Shown in pieces: positions 13,672 to 16,201 of a stretch of DNA of 16,201 nt. The first letter of the stretch is position 1; each line of letters begins with the position of its first letter. Origin of the DNA: MGR-bin208 sp043779285 (GTDB lineage Bacteria; Bacteroidota; Bacteroidia; Chitinophagales; Chitinophagaceae). The position numbers and the translations under genes are program-made. The notes under the pieces were generated by a model. That model did not search any database. It was not told where the DNA came from and saw only the letters and a list, made by a program, of their open reading frames with translations. The stretch is from assembly GCA_043779285.1 (NCBI GenBank), contig JAYWEL010000259.1, positions 1 through 16,201 of the forward strand, read 5' to 3'.

Positions 13672-16201
13672 ATGGTCATTTTTATGCGTTTACTTTTTGT
13701 TTTTATTTTTATATCGCTAAAGACATATAGTCAAAATACTATTGGCCTTCCTAATGTCATCAATTTTAACAAGCAAGCTTATAAGGCTGGTCTGCAGAAC
13801 TGGGATATTAAACAAGATAAAAATGGTATAGTCTATTTAGCTAATAATGAAGGGTTACTTAGATTTGATGGTATTAACTGGAATTTATATTCATTAACGA
13901 ATAAAACCATTGTAAGATCAGTTGAAATAGGAAAAGATAGTAAAGTTTATGTTGGCGGACAGGATGAGATCGGGTTTTTTGAACCCGATCTCAACGGAAG
14001 GTTAAGATACCATTCTTTAATTGAACTGATCCCTATTAAAGACCGTTCTTTCGGTGATATATGGGATATTACTGCAAACGATAATGATATTTTCTTTAGG
14101 TCTTCTTTTAAAATATTTAAGTTCTCCAATGGCATCATGTCTGTTTATAATGCACCTTCTGAGTGGACATATTTGGTTGCATGTAATAAAATATTATATG
14201 CTCATGATTTTAAAAAAGGACTTTTCGTTTTTGAAAACAATATCTGGAAACCAATCGGATTGCAAAACAATCTTCCGACGAATGATCCGGTAACTTCAAT
14301 GATTCAGGCAAATAAGGATAGCATTTTAATTACAACTCTTAAAAATGGGATTTATTATCTGACTAATTCCAACCTGTCTAAATTAAAATCAAGCAATAAT
14401 TCTTTTTTTGAAAAAGAAAGGATTTATTCAGCTACAAAAATCAATGATGAGTGGCTTGCACTTGGAACCAATAATGCTGGTGTATTTATTATTGATCATC
14501 ATGGTGAAATAGTTCAGAGCTTTTCAATAAATGAGGGATTACAGAACAATAATGTCCTTAGTATTTTCCTTGATCGTGAAAAAAATTTATGGCTCGGCTT
14601 GGACAATGGAATTGATTTTATTTTATATAACAATGCCATCAAACATATCTATCCATCCAGTCAGGGAGGTGCGGGATATGCGGCAATTATCTATCGAAAT
14701 AAACTCTTTATAGGTACATCGGGTAATTTGTTCAGCACAGATTTGCAAAATGTAAAAGATCTTAGTTTTAGTAAAGGGGCATTCAGTAAAGTCACAAATA
14801 CTGCAGGTCAAACCTGGAAATTAGTAGAGGTAAACGATCAACTACTACTTGGTCATCATGAAGGTGCTTTCAGTGTTAAAGAAAATATTGCAGTACCTCT
14901 TTCTACCAATACCGGTTTTTGGAATTTCATACCGATGTCTGCAGTATTTCCATCTGCAAAAACAGTCAGTGGAAATTATCAGGGAATAAGTTTCTGGAAT
15001 TATTCTAATTCAACTTTTTCTTTGACTGACACAATTCAAAATTTTAATGAATCTTCACGATTTATTGCGATCGATCGATTCGATAATATCTGGATGTCTC
15101 ATCCTTATCATGGTGTTTATAAATTACAACTGTCGAATAATGGGAAGTACAGTTCATTATTTTACTCGAAAAAAAATGGACTTCCTTCAATTTTAAATAA
15201 CCATGTGTATCAAATAAAAAATGAATTAGTTGTAGCTACTGAAAAAGGTGTTTTTACATATAACTATTCTACTGATTTATTTGAGCCGTCCACTTTTTAT
15301 AAAAAAATATTAGGTGACCAAAGCATCCGTTATTTAAAAGAAGATAAAGCCGGAAATATTTGGTTTATCCATGAAAAGAAACTTGGCGTAATTGATATGT
15401 CAGGTAATCAGATTAAGGTTATTTACATTCCTGAATTGAATAATGAAGTATTGAGTGGTTTTGAATTTATTTATCCGGTTGATGAATTCAATATTTTCGT
15501 AGGAGGGGAGAATGGATTTTTTCATATTAATTATGATAAGTATAAAAAAAACAAATACGACCTTAACGTCCAGATAAGAAGTGTAAGGATTGTAAATAAA
15601 AGGGATAGTCTTCTGTTTGGGGGATATCATTCGAAAGTGAATGAAGCACAATTACAAAACAAAGAGAATATCCCATCTATTGCATATAAATGGAATAATA
15701 TTCATTTCGAATTCTCAAGCCCTTTACTTAGCCAGCAAAAAAATCTGGAATACAGTTATAAGTTAAAAGGGTTTGATCAAAACTGGTCTGAGTGGTCTAA
15801 GAAAACCGAAAAAGAATATACCAATCTGCCAAAAGGCACTTTCAGTTTTAAGGTAAAAGTGAGAAATAATTTTGGGAATGAATCTATTACTGATTCTTAT
15901 ACTTTTAAATTACTTCCACCCTGGTATCAATCTAACTGGGCATATTTTAGTTATATTATTTTATTGATAACAGGATTTTATTTTTTCTATCGGCAACAAC
16001 AGAAAAAATTTAGCTGGCAAAAAAGAAAATTCGAAGAAGATCAAAAATATCTTCTTTACATGCATGAATTGGAGATGGGAAAAACAGAAAAAGAATTAAT
16101 TGCATTGCGAAATGAAAAACTGCAATCAGAAGTTGAATATAAAAATTCTGAATTGGCAATTGGGGCTATGCATCTTGTACAGCGAGGCGAATTACTTAGA
16201 A
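13672..16201 (+). CDS. Propeller/Y_Y_Y transmembrane sensor-regulator, N-terminal part
   Basis: A frame open from the ATG at 13672 to the right edge encodes at least 843 residues. An alternative ATG at 13684 gives a shorter signal peptide (M-R-L-L-F-V-F-I-F-I-S-L) and may be the real start; cleavage is expected near T-Y-S|Q. Residues about 40-670 show recurrent propeller motifs, such as W-D-I-K-Q-D-K-N-G near 44 and the Reg_prop-like run S-I-F-L-D-R-E-K-N-L-W-L-G at 297-309. A Y_Y_Y domain spans about 679-750 (Y-S-Y-K-L-K-G-F-D-Q-N-W near 694, Y716), with Phe724/726 where the third Tyr is usual. One membrane helix (about 756-773) is followed by a charged coiled coil (about 785-840). This architecture senses periplasmic glycan fragments. 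No kinase H-box appears in the 70 residues after the membrane helix. From memory of Bacteroidota relatives with the same K-N-S-E-L-A linker, a LuxR-type DNA-binding domain is likely beyond the edge. Divergent placement from susC suggests it controls the PUL. Confidence 0.85.
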   Translation, partial: MVIFMRLLFVFIFISLKTYSQNTIGLPNVINFNKQAYKAGLQNWDIKQDKNGIVYLANNEGLLRFDGINWNLYSLTNKTIVRSVEIGKDSKVYVGGQDEIGFFEPDLNGRLRYHSLIELIPIKDRSFGDIWDITANDNDIFFRSSFKIFKFSNGIMSVYNAPSEWTYLVACNKILYAHDFKKGLFVFENNIWKPIGLQNNLPTNDPVTSMIQANKDSILITTLKNGIYYLTNSNLSKLKSSNNSFFEKERIYSATKINDEWLALGTNNAGVFIIDHHGEIVQSFSINEGLQNNNVLSIFLDREKNLWLGLDNGIDFILYNNAIKHIYPSSQGGAGYAAIIYRNKLFIGTSGNLFSTDLQNVKDLSFSKGAFSKVTNTAGQTWKLVEVNDQLLLGHHEGAFSVKENIAVPLSTNTGFWNFIPMSAVFPSAKTVSGNYQGISFWNYSNSTFSLTDTIQNFNESSRFIAIDRFDNIWMSHPYHGVYKLQLSNNGKYSSLFYSKKNGLPSILNNHVYQIKNELVVATEKGVFTYNYSTDLFEPSTFYKKILGDQSIRYLKEDKAGNIWFIHEKKLGVIDMSGNQIKVIYIPELNNEVLSGFEFIYPVDEFNIFVGGENGFFHINYDKYKKNKYDLNVQIRSVRIVNKRDSLLFGGYHSKVNEAQLQNKENIPSIAYKWNNIHFEFSSPLLSQQKNLEYSYKLKGFDQNWSEWSKKTEKEYTNLPKGTFSFKVKVRNNFGNESITDSYTFKLLPPWYQSNWAYFSYIILLITGFYFFYRQQQKKFSWQKRKFEEDQKYLLYMHELEMGKTEKELIALRNEKLQSEVEYKNSELAIGAMHLVQRGELLR
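13966..13992. repeat. Perfect 11-bp inverted repeat with 5-base loop inside the regulator gene
   Basis: GAGATCGGGTT at 13966-13976 is exactly complementary to AACCCGATCTC at 13982-13992, with TTTTG between. It lies at about codons 99-107 of the sensor-regulator. No T-tract follows it on either strand, so it does not look like a standard intrinsic terminator. It could fold in mRNA or be a coincidence of the encoded D-E-I-G-F-F-E-P-D-L segment. Confidence 0.6.

Noticed and set aside
14054..14293. 79-codon + strand frame inside the regulator region
   Set aside because: It is an out-of-frame shadow of the long frame open from 13672 to the right edge, which has clear domain structure.
15068..15083. 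GATCGATCGATTCGAT short tandem/palindromic run
   Set aside because: It is short and explained by the coding sequence I-A-I-D-R-F-D of a propeller repeat; nothing else supports a site.

Overview
The window comes from a Bacteroidota genome, most likely a Chitinophagaceae- or Sphingobacteriaceae-like environmental member. The evidence is a SusC/SusD pair, a row of lipoproteins with Bacteroidota-type lipoboxes, AT-rich DNA, A-rich leaders without clear Shine-Dalgarno sequences, and a propeller/Y_Y_Y sensor regulator. Genus and species cannot be read from the sequence.

Left part (1-1852, + strand): the 3' end of a molybdenum hydroxylase large subunit (xanthine dehydrogenase / aldehyde oxidase family), overlapped by 59 bases by an XdhC-type cofactor maturation gene. 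This is the end of a purine or aldehyde oxidation operon that begins outside the window. It meets the next operon tail to tail with only 30 bases between stop codons.

Centre (1883-13458, - strand): a compact polysaccharide utilization locus (PUL) of six genes read leftward. In transcription order they are a SusC TonB-dependent transporter, a SusD lipoprotein, a large multidomain surface lipoprotein with two PKD-like modules and four carbohydrate-binding-like repeats, a smaller PKD lipoprotein with an unassigned C-terminal domain, a PKD-GH16 endo-beta-glucanase with the laminarinase-type E-I-D-I-M-E active site, and a GH3 beta-glucosidase. Gaps are 5 to 69 bases, so a single operon is likely. 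GH16 plus GH3 points to a beta-1,3-glucan (laminarin-like) or mixed-linkage beta-glucan. The likely scheme is that surface lipoproteins capture the glucan, GH16 cuts it, SusCD imports oligosaccharides and GH3 releases glucose.

Right part (13459-16201): a 213-base divergent intergenic region, then a long + strand gene running off the right edge. It encodes a signal peptide, a beta-propeller sensor, a Y_Y_Y domain, one membrane helix and the start of a cytoplasmic coiled coil. It is probably the PUL's own sensor-regulator. The intergenic region carries four 11-base direct repeats (consensus WWACTACATCA, first copy degenerate) in two tandem pairs, all phased near whole helical turns. These are a good candidate operator and, to my eye, the most interesting non-coding signal here. 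No RNA gene, insertion sequence, CRISPR array or integrase was seen, and no gene-free stretch exceeds 300 bases.
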